DNA of 52,959 nucleotides from Bacillota bacterium (GCA_023436805.1 JAEZHT010000069.1:1-52959); one strand, 5' to 3'; counted from the first letter of the stretch, positions 41,489 to 49,515 are shown. Program-made: numbers and translations. The notes: generated by a model from the letters alone, not told the origin.

Positions 41489-42328
41489 TTATTTGAATAT
41501 ATAATTTCTATTATTTATATAGTTGTGTAAACAGATGACTTCATCTTGTTTTGCGGATAGTTTCATCAAAAAAGTCCCATAAAATCTCGTTGTACACTCA
41601 TCACTAGGTGGTGTAATGGAATAATTACCAACATATATCAATTTGTTAAAAAATCTGCTTGATGTTTCCCAAAGATAAGAAGTATACTCAAACTTCTTAT
41701 CGTTAAAGTTTCGATTAATTCTGATATATTCGCACGCTTCTATTTCATTGGCATTTTTTGGAAGATTTTTATCTGGTGTGATTTTCATATAGACAATAGG
41801 AAAAACATCTTTATCGATACCCTTCTGTGTTTCATAATCACCGATTTTATGAATGATAATATATCTACCATCAAGACCGTTTTCTTTAGCGAAATCTCCA
41901 CTTAACTGATATGCGTATGTATCGCCCAACTTCCAATCATTTCGGTAGTATTTGTATGTAGATATCTTCTTTGTTTCTGGCATTGGAGAGTTCAGTTGAT
42001 TTAACAGTTTATCCAAGACTTCTTTTCTTTTTAATCCTAATTTAGGATTTTCTTCAGACCATATTTTTAGATGTTCTCCGTCTTGAATGTATTTCATTGC
42101 TTTCTCTTTAACTTCAGGTAGTAATCTACCTAATTTCCATTGTGTATCCGCTAAAACAAACCAAAACACAGGACCATCATACATATCATTGATCAACCAT
42201 TGGCTATCTTTGATTAGTTTTTGGGTCGCTTCTTCATTTGATAATCCTACCATTAATAATTCTTTGTATAAAAATTTAACATCTTGTGCGACGTCATCTG
42301 AATATAATCCTGTACCCCATGCTCCCAT
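41489..42328 (-). CDS. Uncharacterised protein with MGAWG N-terminal motif
   Basis: A 279-residue soluble protein. It begins M-G-A-W-G-T-G-L-Y-S-D-D-V-A-Q-D-V, a motif shared by DUF4259-type and other small bacterial proteins, some of which are encoded near secreted toxins. The remainder is Trp/Tyr-rich with an alternating strand pattern (Y-I-I-I-H-K-I-G, F-P-I-V-Y-M-K-I). AAGAGGACCAT precedes the ATG. It lies in the accessory island, third behind the truncated Rhs gene, and its stop is four bases from the IS66 end. A role as an immunity or accessory protein is possible but unproven. Confidence 0.7.
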   Translation of the reverse strand: MGAWGTGLYSDDVAQDVKFLYKELLMVGLSNEEATQKLIKDSQWLINDMYDGPVFWFVLADTQWKLGRLLPEVKEKAMKYIQDGEHLKIWSEENPKLGLKRKEVLDKLLNQLNSPMPETKKISTYKYYRNDWKLGDTYAYQLSGDFAKENGLDGRYIIIHKIGDYETQKGIDKDVFPIVYMKITPDKNLPKNANEIEACEYIRINRNFNDKKFEYTSYLWETSSRFFNKLIYVGNYSITPPSDECTTRFYGTFLMKLSAKQDEVICLHNYINNRNYIFK

Positions 42329-42371
42329 ATGGTCCTCTTTCTATGGATTCATCAATTTCCATAATTCATTA

Positions 42372-42836
42372 TTACTTGTCATCAATCTCTTCACACTTCA
42401 CAGCTCCGATTCTCGTGTGTTCTAGATACAAAAAAGTATATTCTTGATTTAAATTAACATGATCATTAACATGGAGTTCTATTGTTTTTTTAGTTTCTCT
42501 TATATAAATCTTTGGGAAATTATTAATCTGGTCACCTGTTTCTGTTTGGTTTTTAGCAAACCCAACAACTCTTCCAACCAGTTGTTTATAATTATTTGAA
42601 CGTATTTGTTGAAAGTCTTTTACAATATCTAATAGACTGAAGCCAAATATTGTAATGCCTATTATGCATAATAAAGGAATGAAGAAAGCCATAATTAATT
42701 CGATTATGTTTTTGTTCCATATATCAAAATTAGTTGTAATTGACCAAATAAGTCCAAATACAGAAAATGATATTACAAATATGTGAAGTATTACTGCAAA
42801 ATAATATTCTTTTTTGATTCTATCAATTGGACTCAT
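42372..42836 (-). CDS. Two-helix membrane protein of unknown function
   Basis: A 154-residue protein: helices at about 12-34 and 45-68, then an 80-residue domain with a strand-rich pattern (V-G-R-V-V-G-F-A, I-E-L-H-V-N-D-H-V, Y-T-F-L-Y-L) that resembles DUF3592-like small beta domains. A strong GGAG site precedes the ATG. It lies 32 bases downstream of the gene at 42869-43384. Confidence 0.65.
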   Translation of the reverse strand: MSPIDRIKKEYYFAVILHIFVISFSVFGLIWSITTNFDIWNKNIIELIMAFFIPLLCIIGITIFGFSLLDIVKDFQQIRSNNYKQLVGRVVGFAKNQTETGDQINNFPKIYIRETKKTIELHVNDHVNLNQEYTFLYLEHTRIGAVKCEEIDDK

Positions 42837-42868
42837 ATTTTCTCCTTTTCTTTACTCAAAAAACCTTT

Positions 42869-43384
42869 TCATCCATTTAAGTGCTCATAATAAATGAATT
42901 TTCTAATGTCATCTTTGGCATTCTCAATTTCAAACTTAAACCCAAATTTTACAAATAAAACACTACATATCAGTAATAATAGTGGTGCGAGAAATACCAC
43001 ACTAAACTTACCATTTACTATATTATTAATATCAATGGCAATCGAAAATATTAATGCAAAAAAGGAAAACAATGCTAAACCTAAACTCAATTTTTTGATA
43101 TCTTTTTTTATCTGAAATCTGATTGAAATGATTGTTTTTTCGCCATCGTTTTTCAATACGCCAACTATTTCAGGATTCATTGAATTACCATACGTTATGT
43201 ATCTAGTTATTTGGAAATCTGATGTGTTTACTTTACCATAATACATTTTCGAAAAATCTACATTTTTCTTGTTTAAAAATCGTTCTTTTTGATATTTATC
43301 TGTGACACCTTTTAACCGTGTAAGAAAATGCTCGATAGATTCATCGGTGCTGTATTCCTCATTGAAAACTGGATATTTTATCAT
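42869..43384 (-). CDS. Membrane protein directly downstream of the Rhs tip, immunity candidate
   Basis: A 171-residue protein with a hydrophilic N-terminal half (about 1-95) and two transmembrane helices (about 98-118 and 126-148), followed by a charged tail. CAGGAGGTAAC gives a strong start 15 bases after the stop of the truncated Rhs gene. In polymorphic toxin loci the gene just behind the toxin tip is usually its immunity gene, so this is the first candidate. No family is recognised. Confidence 0.6.
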   Translation of the reverse strand: MIKYPVFNEEYSTDESIEHFLTRLKGVTDKYQKERFLNKKNVDFSKMYYGKVNTSDFQITRYITYGNSMNPEIVGVLKNDGEKTIISIRFQIKKDIKKLSLGLALFSFFALIFSIAIDINNIVNGKFSVVFLAPLLLLICSVLFVKFGFKFEIENAKDDIRKFIYYEHLNG

Positions 43385-43399
43385 TTATGTTACCTCCTG

Positions 43400-44389
43400 C
43401 TAAAATATATCATTAAATAAATCTATTAGATTAACACTCCAAGGTGTGGATGTTATTGATCCTGAAACATGAATCTCTCCAGGTACTGGAAGCCTTACAC
43501 CATAACCATACATAGTAGTGCTTCCCGTGTAAATTCGGTCTGAATAATATTGATTTAATTCAGCACCATAATAATATCCTTCTCCAATTGAACCACCTAC
43601 AGCTGTTCCAAGTCCATTTAAATCGTAAATTGTGGGTGCATTAGTGGTTGTCTTATAAACCGCAATTCCAAGCGAAGGTGAACCAACACCACCTATAACA
43701 GAATACTGAAACCCGAGATTACCTTTTTTATCAAGTGATAATTGAGCACTGATCCCACCACCTATGCAACCTCCAAAACCAAATGCCGTAAAAACGGGTA
43801 AATATGCTGTGGCTGTAACACCTACTGATATTGTATTTGGAGTTATGTCATCGATATATTCAACTATTCCCTCTCCAATATTTTTAACGAATTCAAAAAT
43901 ATCATTCCAAAAATACCCAAACGGATCAACATTCATAACCGGATTATTACCGGCATATGCATACATATTTTGGGTTAATAGATTTCCTGTTTCACCAAGC
44001 ATGCCATCTGCACTAATAAATCTACCGATTTGTGGATTGTAATATCTTGATTGTAAGTAATAATACCCTGTTTCAACATCAAATCGATATCCACGATATC
44101 TATAGGGGTTGATATCAGCTAATGTTCCAGGAGATTGGTACACAATATTTCCCCATGCGTCATACTTATATTCTACAACAACATCGCCACTCATGTCACG
44201 AAGTTCTATGACATCACCTTGTAGGTTGGTAATGTAAAAGTATTCTGTACCATTGTAGTTCATACTGAGTAAACTGCCATCAACATCGTAGGTGTAATAG
44301 ATTGTAATACCATTACTTCTGGTTTCAACCAGTACCTTATCCCCATCTAAAACATAGTTCGTCGTGCACTGCCCCATAAATTGTTCCAA
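43400..44389 (-). CDS. 5'-truncated Rhs protein: core end plus variable C-terminal domain
   Basis: A 329-codon frame. Residues 10-90 are YD repeats (Y-K-Y-D-A-W-G-N-I-V near 75-84). Residues 93-158 are the Rhs-associated core ending: P-Y-R-Y-R-G-Y-R-F-D, G-Y-Y-Y-L-Q-S-R-Y-Y-N-P, G-R-F-I-S-A-D, N-P-V-M-N-V-D-P-F-G. Core then gives way at once to a 170-residue glycine-rich variable domain with N-A-P-T-I-Y-D-L-N-G-L-G-T-A-V-G-G-S, a block seen in Rhs tips of Firmicutes. The protein lacks a signal peptide and the usual large shell, and the start has no good ribosome site (TTG at 44389 or ATG at 44377 with GGAA). So it is an orphan tip, a remnant or donor cassette. Upstream sequence is a transposase remnant. 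Confidence 0.75.
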   Translation of the reverse strand: MEQFMGQCTTNYVLDGDKVLVETRSNGITIYYTYDVDGSLLSMNYNGTEYFYITNLQGDVIELRDMSGDVVVEYKYDAWGNIVYQSPGTLADINPYRYRGYRFDVETGYYYLQSRYYNPQIGRFISADGMLGETGNLLTQNMYAYAGNNPVMNVDPFGYFWNDIFEFVKNIGEGIVEYIDDITPNTISVGVTATAYLPVFTAFGFGGCIGGGISAQLSLDKKGNLGFQYSVIGGVGSPSLGIAVYKTTTNAPTIYDLNGLGTAVGGSIGEGYYYGAELNQYYSDRIYTGSTTMYGYGVRLPVPGEIHVSGSITSTPWSVNLIDLFNDIF

Positions 44390-44403
44390 AATAGAATAGA
44401 GAC

Positions 44404-44463
44404 TTAAGATTTTAGTTCTTGAAATGTAAGTGGTGCAGGCGGTTGATAGTTTAATGTTAGCAT
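44404..44463 (-). pseudogene. Relic of an integrase-core transposase C-terminus
   Basis: A 19-codon frame reads L-N-Y-Q-P-P-A-P-L-T-F-Q-E-L, like the G-Y-R-P-P-A-P-E endings of IS481/IS3-type integrase-core transposases. It ends 15 bases upstream of the truncated Rhs frame. It is too short for certainty, but it fits an IS-mediated loss of the Rhs 5' part. Confidence 0.4.
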
Positions 44464-44582
44464 AAATAAAACATTATTACCACATCTAATTGACAAATAG
44501 GTATCTATCTGTAATCAAAGAAATTGTATCATATACTTTGATTTGATTCATAACTTCATTTCGATGGATTTATAAAGATAAA

Positions 44583-44603
44583 AACGGCTCAATTTAAGCC
44601 GTT
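44583..44603 (-). terminator. Terminator of chrA
   Basis: AACGGCT/AGCCGTT arms around a seven-base loop, with TTTT on the minus strand, 27 bases after the chrA stop. The stem sequence resembles that of the tmRNA terminator. Confidence 0.8.
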
Positions 44604-44629
44604 ATCATCAATCATCAGTTTATTCTTTC

Positions 44630-45808
44630 TTACAAAATGAACCCCAGTAGTGCCGCTAAAACAACAATGAGTGGTGCTGGTATCTTCTTCCATAACAACA
44701 GTAAAGTTGAAACGATGACCACCCCATATACCGCGAAGTCCATAGGGAGTTTAATGGACTGTGTGATGGCTGTCATTAATATTAAGCTGGCTGCAGTAAC
44801 TGTGACACCTTTTAAGAAATGTTTCATACGAATCATTTTTCTAGAATTACGGTATAAAGGGTAGATAAAATATACCAATAATATGCCCGGTAAGAATATG
44901 CTGAAACCACCGATCATCCCAGCCAAGAATGAGAAACCACTGCCAGCAAATGAGCGTGAACTGACAAAGGCTGCGAAACTAAAGAGTGGGCCAGGGATGG
45001 CTTGGTCTATTGCATACCCTGATAAGAAGTCATGTAAACTGATCAGGGTTTGATTTTGAACCAAATCTTGAATCATCAATGGGATCACAATTTGTCCCCC
45101 ACCAATGACAGAATACCCATAACGATAGAAGGAAGTATACAAAGTTACCCAAGGGGCTGTGATCCATACCCTCAAACCTTCATTGAATAATGCTAAACCA
45201 ATGACAATCTGCAACACATACCACCTTGGTTTTAATTTAACCTCAAGGATGCTTTTATCTTTCCTGTGTGGGAAAACATAGATGAGTCCGCCCATCACCA
45301 ACATGATCGGTACTACCCACATCGATAAGCCCACCAACCATAAACCCACAGCCAGCATCACGACATACAAAATCCAGTCATTACGTTTTTTCAATACTTT
45401 TTTCGATAACGTGAATGCAGCATAGATGATGAATCCTACAGCGACGGCTGGTAAAAAGGTAATGATGGGTTTCCACCCTTCATGATTGTCTAGTTGACTA
45501 AAAAATACACCAATCAAACCCATCATAACGATGGCTGGTAGTGCCCATACCAAGAATGTTAAGAATGCTAAAACAGGTCCACCAACATGATACCCGATGG
45601 CAGTGATGGTCTGTGAACTGCTCGGTCCTGGGACCAAAGCATATAAACCAATCATTTCTGTCAGTTCTTCTTCGATCAAATATTTCTTCTTTTCAACTAA
45701 AACCGATGAAAATACCCCATAGTGTGCTTCGGGTCCACCATATGAACCTATTGAACACATGAACACATCCCAGAGGAATGTACCCCATTTAACTTTATTT
45801 TCTACCAT
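44630..45808 (-). CDS. chrA: Chromate transporter (ChrA family, two-domain)
   Basis: A 392-residue membrane protein with two homologous halves. Half one has F-M-C-S-I-G-S-Y-G-G-P-E-A-H and L-V-P-G-P-S-S-S-Q (about 18-63); half two has Y-R-Y-G-Y-S-V-I-G-G-G-Q-I-V-I-P and D-Q-A-I-P-G-P-L-F-S-F. These repeat the CHR-domain pattern of an F-G/G-P stretch and P-G-P. The family exports chromate or other oxyanions. It is third in the padR unit, four bases from the relic of an MFS gene, with GGAGG in front. The physiological substrate in this organism is unknown. Confidence 0.9.
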   Translation of the reverse strand: MVENKVKWGTFLWDVFMCSIGSYGGPEAHYGVFSSVLVEKKKYLIEEELTEMIGLYALVPGPSSSQTITAIGYHVGGPVLAFLTFLVWALPAIVMMGLIGVFFSQLDNHEGWKPIITFLPAVAVGFIIYAAFTLSKKVLKKRNDWILYVVMLAVGLWLVGLSMWVVPIMLVMGGLIYVFPHRKDKSILEVKLKPRWYVLQIVIGLALFNEGLRVWITAPWVTLYTSFYRYGYSVIGGGQIVIPLMIQDLVQNQTLISLHDFLSGYAIDQAIPGPLFSFAAFVSSRSFAGSGFSFLAGMIGGFSIFLPGILLVYFIYPLYRNSRKMIRMKHFLKGVTVTAASLILMTAITQSIKLPMDFAVYGVVIVSTLLLLWKKIPAPLIVVLAALLGFIL

Positions 45809-46055
45809 TTAATTCGCCTCCATTTCAAAATGTTTCTTTCGATATATCATCAATAGCATTACGGCTATAAATTCGATCAGTGTTGAAAACAACACCACAT
45901 AAACCACATGCCATTCGTAAAATAACCCAATCAAACTAAAATAGACCTGCAGATGCTTTTCCCCCTTCATGGGTGAAATCCGATAATAAACTGATGACGC
46001 CGAACAACATCAATAACAAAAAAGCGTTTCTTTTTATCGTATTGGATTTATTCAC
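45809..46055 (-). pseudogene. MFS transporter gene reduced to its two ends
   Basis: Starting at a GTG at 46055 (AGGTGATTTCAC in front, overlapping the padR stop) the frame codes an MFS-type N-terminus with V-I-S-L-L-S-D-F-T-H-E-G-G-K, then hits TAG after 40 codons. In another frame the last 40 codons before the chrA ATG read as an MFS C-terminal helix (Y-E-W-H-V-V-Y-V-V-L-F-S-T-L-I-E-F) ending E-M-E-A-N and TAA. Both ends of a roughly 400-codon exporter are thus present with the middle deleted and the frame broken near 45940-45960. Confidence 0.8.
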
Positions 46056-46380
46056 GTGAAATCACCTGTTTCTTATGGTGGATTTCACGACTGAGTTCTT
46101 CGATTTTATCGTAGAGTTTTATAAGCAAGTGTCGGCCTTTGTCTGTAATACTATAATATTTTCTCATGCGTCCTGAAGCGGCATTTTCTTCAACAGATAA
46201 TAAGCCCTCCACGACCATTTCTTTCAGTAAGGGATATACATGGGAAGGTCCTACTTGATACCCATGGTGTTTGAGTTCTTCTAACATCCATACCCCATAG
46301 ATGGGTTCTATCGAAGCATGATACAAAATATGGATGTTTAAAAAGCCTAAGTACAGTTTCTTTTCATATCGTCGGTCCAT
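46048..46380 (-). CDS. PadR-family transcriptional repressor
   Basis: A 110-residue winged-helix regulator. The PadR core I-Y-G-V-W-M-L-E-E-L...G-P-S-H-V-Y-P-L-L-K-E-M...G-L-L (about 27-60) carries the recognition helix and wing; a C-terminal helix provides dimer contacts. AAGGTAACAT precedes the ATG. Its own promoter contains palindromes, so autorepression with control of the downstream exporter genes is likely. Inducing ligand is unknown. Confidence 0.92.
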   Translation of the reverse strand: MDRRYEKKLYLGFLNIHILYHASIEPIYGVWMLEELKHHGYQVGPSHVYPLLKEMVVEGLLSVEENAASGRMRKYYSITDKGRHLLIKLYDKIEELSREIHHKKQVISRE

Positions 46381-46398
46381 ATGTTACCTTTTCCATGT

Positions 46399-46416
46399 TA
46401 TCAATTTTTGATATCA
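46399..46416. promoter_or_regulatory. Operator-like inverted repeat downstream of the padR promoter
   Basis: TATCAA-TTT-TTGATA (46399-46413) overlaps TGATATCA (46409-46416). It would lie just past the transcription start. Confidence 0.65.
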
Positions 46417-46425
46417 TTAATTGTT

Positions 46426-46454
46426 ATTATAATCCATGATATCATGCCTGTCAA
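46426..46454 (-). promoter_or_regulatory. Consensus promoter of the padR operon
   Basis: Perfect TTGACA (46449-46454) and perfect TATAAT (46426-46431) with a 17-base spacer on the minus strand. Confidence 0.92.
46435..46446. promoter_or_regulatory. PadR operator palindrome in the promoter spacer
   Basis: CATGATATCATG is a perfect 12-base palindrome lying entirely between -35 and -10. Its TGATATCA core recurs at 46409-46416, with centres 28 bases apart. Confidence 0.7.
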
Positions 46455-46488
46455 ATCATCGGTTTGTAAAAGATTCGAAAGGGTTGGA

Positions 46489-46517
46489 TTGTGAAATCGA
46501 TCGATTTTTGGTAATAT
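46489..46517 (+). promoter_or_regulatory. Promoter of rsmH
   Basis: TTGTGA (46489-46494) and TAATAT (46512-46517) with a 17-base spacer, 22 bases before the rsmH ATG. Confidence 0.55.
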
Positions 46518-46538
46518 ACTCAAGTACAGGTGAATATC

Positions 46539-47573
46539 ATGGAAGAAAACAAACCCAAAAGACGTAAACGTTACTCAGGGAAATACCCAAAAACCTTTGA
46601 GGAAAAATACAAAGAACAACAACCCGATAAATATCAAGACGTCATCGCCCACGTGATGGAAAAAGGCAATACCCCTGCGGGTATGCACCGTTCCATCATG
46701 GTCGATGAGATATTGTCTTTTTTAAACATACAACCCGGTGAAATCGGATTAGATTGCACCCTGGGTTTTGGGGGTCATACCCGTAAAATGCTCGAACAAT
46801 TAAACCACACCGGCCATTTGCACGCCACCGATTTAGACCCCATTGAATTACCTAAAACTGAACAACGGTTGATCGATGCTGGTTTTACCAAAGACCATTT
46901 CACGTTGCACAACATCAATTTTAGAGATTTAGACCAAATCCCTGTGGATGGGTTTGACTTTGTGCTTGCTGACTTGGGTGTCTCTTCGATGCAAATCGAT
47001 GACCCATCTAGAGGTTTTACATTTAAATACGATGGGCCACTCGATTTAAGAATGAACCCTCATATCGGTATCCCAGCCAATATCCGTTTATTAGAGCTCA
47101 CCGAAGATGAACTCGAAGGGATGCTCATTGAAAATGCCGATGAAGTGTACGCGAAAGAAATCGCGTCCGAGATTGCTAAATCAATCCAACTTGGACAACT
47201 CATCGAAACCACCAAAGACTTGCATAAGGTGATTCAAAAAGCATTATCTAAACTGCCTAAATCGATTCAAGAGGAATCCATTAAGAAAGCCTCACAACGT
47301 ACCTTTCAAGCCCTACGCATCGATGTCAATCAAGAGTATGAAGCCCTCTATGACTTGATGGAAAAACTCCCCCTATTACTCAAACCAGGCGGACGAGTCG
47401 CGATTTTAACGTTCCATTCGGGTGAAGACCGTTTGGTCAAAAAAGCATTTCAGTTTTACCAACGACAAGGCACGTACGCTTTAGTAACCGGTCCCGATTT
47501 GCCTTCACTTCAAGAAGTGCATGACAACCCAAGGGCTCGGTCCGCCAAACTCCGCTGCGCCATCAAAGCATAA
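46539..47573 (+). CDS. rsmH: 16S rRNA (cytosine1402-N4)-methyltransferase
   Basis: A 344-residue SAM-dependent methyltransferase acting in the ribosomal decoding centre. After a basic N-terminal extension of about 48 residues (K-P-K-R-R-K-R-Y), the family core begins with A-G-M-H-R-S-I-M-V-D-E. It then shows D-C-T-L-G-F-G-G-H-T (SAM motif, about 74-83), A-T-D-L-D-P, A-D-L-G-V-S-S-M-Q, F-K-Y-D-G-P-L-D-L-R-M-N and I-L-T-F-H-S-G-E-D-R-L-V-K. The usual H-V-P-V-L-L start reads M-H-R-S-I-M-V here. AGGTGAATATC gives the ATG start; a GTG three codons earlier lies inside that site. It stands alone, without mraZ, ftsL or other division and wall genes. Confidence 0.93.
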   Translation: MEENKPKRRKRYSGKYPKTFEEKYKEQQPDKYQDVIAHVMEKGNTPAGMHRSIMVDEILSFLNIQPGEIGLDCTLGFGGHTRKMLEQLNHTGHLHATDLDPIELPKTEQRLIDAGFTKDHFTLHNINFRDLDQIPVDGFDFVLADLGVSSMQIDDPSRGFTFKYDGPLDLRMNPHIGIPANIRLLELTEDELEGMLIENADEVYAKEIASEIAKSIQLGQLIETTKDLHKVIQKALSKLPKSIQEESIKKASQRTFQALRIDVNQEYEALYDLMEKLPLLLKPGGRVAILTFHSGEDRLVKKAFQFYQRQGTYALVTGPDLPSLQEVHDNPRARSAKLRCAIKA

Positions 47574-47578
47574 CAAGA

Positions 47579-47606
47579 AAAATGTCTCCACTGTTGGAGA
47601 CATTTT
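47579..47606 (+). terminator. Terminator of rsmH
   Basis: Long AAAATGTCTCC/GGAGACATTTT arms around a six-base loop, six bases after the stop codon. Confidence 0.85.
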
Positions 47607-47670
47607 AATTTAATTTGTGATGGAATTCACTTTTATGATGTGTTATACTTGATACAATGGAGGACACATT

Positions 47671-47913
47671 ATGTTCAATTCTAAAGGCCATATGACCGTG
47701 GGTGATTGGTTTGTATTTCATCTTTTGATGGCGATCCCCTTGGTCAACATCATCATTTACTTCATTTTGTTGTTTAGCAGTGATACGAACCCTTCACTGA
47801 AATCCTATTTGGTTCTGCCACTCATTATTTTGGTGGTCGCCTTAGGTATTATTTTTACTTTACTTGCGTTAGGGTATGCTTTACCACAGATTGGAGCGAT
47901 GTTTTATGTTTAA
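47671..47913 (+). CDS. Small two-helix membrane protein
   Basis: An 80-residue protein with helices at about 13-35 and 45-70. GGAGGACACATT gives a strong start. Its last codons overlap the start of the next gene by eight bases, so the pair is coupled. W-F-V-F-H-L-L-M-A-I-P-L-V-N-I-I before a second helix is common in small membrane proteins, but I assign no function. Confidence 0.7.
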   Translation: MFNSKGHMTVGDWFVFHLLMAIPLVNIIIYFILLFSSDTNPSLKSYLVLPLIILVVALGIIFTLLALGYALPQIGAMFYV

Positions 47914-48340
47914 CTTAGGTCAAATCACATTGATTTTATTCAACTTGATTTTCCTTTTCTTCATCCCACTCGCCTTGGTGGGTGTGAAAGTACTCGTACT
48001 GAGGTATTTTGAATTCAGCTATTCGAAAAAAACTTTGATTCATTATTTTGTAATGTATCTCATCATGACATTGATTGTCTTGATTACGACCCTATTTTTA
48101 GAACAGTCGATGGGGTTGAAACAAGTCGTAACGCTGATCCATTTACCATTGTTATTGATTGGTATTGTATATGAAATGGTTGTCATTCATAAAATCGAGT
48201 TTGAATATGAACCAAAGGGCCCATTTTCATTCATGATGGTCATCACACACGTCGCTGACGCGATGGTGTTGTCAGCAGCAGTCGGCTTATATGTTATTCT
48301 CGTGGTATTGATTGCTTCGTTATTCAGTATTGCCAACTAA
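47906..48340 (+). CDS. Four-helix membrane protein of unknown function
   Basis: A 144-residue hydrophobic protein with about four transmembrane helices. The ATG at 47906 overlaps the end of the preceding gene (GATGTTTTATGTTTAA) and has TTGGAG ten bases before it. A frame extension to 47876 lies inside the upstream gene and is not needed. No family recognised. Confidence 0.68.
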   Translation: MFNLGQITLILFNLIFLFFIPLALVGVKVLVLRYFEFSYSKKTLIHYFVMYLIMTLIVLITTLFLEQSMGLKQVVTLIHLPLLLIGIVYEMVVIHKIEFEYEPKGPFSFMMVITHVADAMVLSAAVGLYVILVVLIASLFSIAN

Positions 48341-48363
48341 ACGCTCAATTAGAGCGTTTTTAT
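48339..48363. terminator. Bidirectional terminator between the membrane gene pair and the MFS gene
   Basis: AACGCTC/GAGCGTT arms (48340-48346, 48352-48358) with T-run on the plus side; it overlaps both convergent stop codons. Confidence 0.8.
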
Positions 48364-49515
48364 TTTTTTAGGCATCTGATTGAGTAGGATGAACGATACA
48401 AGCATCAGACCCAATATAAACCCATAAATATAGGTTGTTTCACCAAGCATATCCATGATATACCCAGAAATCAAAGTGCCTAAGATGGCACCCACCCCAT
48501 ACCCTGTGAACATCAAACCATACTTTTTGGCGTATTGTTGAATCCCATAGAACTCTTTGATGGTTGCAGGTACGATGGAAAGCCATGCACCGAGGTTGAA
48601 CCAATATAGACCAAACGATAATCCAAACAATATAAACTGCTCACCACGGTTGATTAAACCAATCACACTCGCGATGACAATCAAGGTCACACTGACCATG
48701 CCTGAGAATTTAAAGCCGCTGCTATCCATCAGCTTACCAAATAAAGGACGCGCTACCCCATTCAATATGGCGAAGATCGATAAAGCAAGCGTCACCGAGG
48801 TTTCATTGAGACCATAATAGCGTACACCGACTTGATAGGTTAAACCGATCATCATCAACCCCACCAAGGTGGCGATGACAAATAATGCGTAAATCCGTTT
48901 AAACGGTTTGAGCTTCTCTTTAGTGCGCATATCTACTGGGGTTTGTTTGAATGTACTTCTTTCTTTCAAGATGAATAAAAACGATAATGGCAATTGAATC
49001 ACTAAGAATAACACACCCAATATGAAGAAAGTTTGACGGATATTTGTAGAATCAATCAACCAACTGACCAAAGGCGCAGTGATGAGTGGGGACATCCCAA
49101 AACCCAATAAAATGATGCCGGTCATGAATCCACTCTTTTTAGGAAATAGTTTTTGTACCATGTAAATGGGTACACCGTAAACCATCCCTACACCAGTACC
49201 AATCAACACCCCATAAGAAACCATGAGTGTTAGAATGTTTTGTGAAATACCCGATAGAAAATACCCCAAGACAATGAGGAGTGTCCCATAAAACACCAAA
49301 CCCCTCAAACGATTGGGTTTTAAATGTCTACCAGTGACCATCATCGACAGTGCATAAAAAAACAACGAGGTCATGTAAGGCAGTCCAGATTCGAGTGTCG
49401 TGGTTTGATATAAGGTTTCTATGTGGTAACGAAATACACTATAAGCGTATACGGTACCCATCAGTAACATCATGAGGATTGAAGATATGATCATTAAGGT
49501 ATGTTTTTTTTGCAT
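48349..49515 (-). CDS. MFS transporter, oxalate/formate antiporter-like (OxlT group)
   Basis: A 388-residue transporter with twelve predicted helices in two six-helix halves. The N-terminal G-T-V-Y-A-Y-S-V-F-R and the loop G-V-G-M-V-Y-G-V-P-I-Y-M-V-Q-K-L-F-P-K-K-S-G-F-M-T-G match in order the OxlT/monocarboxylate group pattern; N-G-V-A-R-P-L-F-G-K-L-M-D is the matching loop in the second half. It probably carries a carboxylic acid anion, which is inference. AAAGGACAC precedes the ATG. Confidence 0.87.
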   Translation of the reverse strand: MQKKHTLMIISSILMMLLMGTVYAYSVFRYHIETLYQTTTLESGLPYMTSLFFYALSMMVTGRHLKPNRLRGLVFYGTLLIVLGYFLSGISQNILTLMVSYGVLIGTGVGMVYGVPIYMVQKLFPKKSGFMTGIILLGFGMSPLITAPLVSWLIDSTNIRQTFFILGVLFLVIQLPLSFLFILKERSTFKQTPVDMRTKEKLKPFKRIYALFVIATLVGLMMIGLTYQVGVRYYGLNETSVTLALSIFAILNGVARPLFGKLMDSSGFKFSGMVSVTLIVIASVIGLINRGEQFILFGLSFGLYWFNLGAWLSIVPATIKEFYGIQQYAKKYGLMFTGYGVGAILGTLISGYIMDMLGETTYIYGFILGLMLVSFILLNQMPKKIKTL

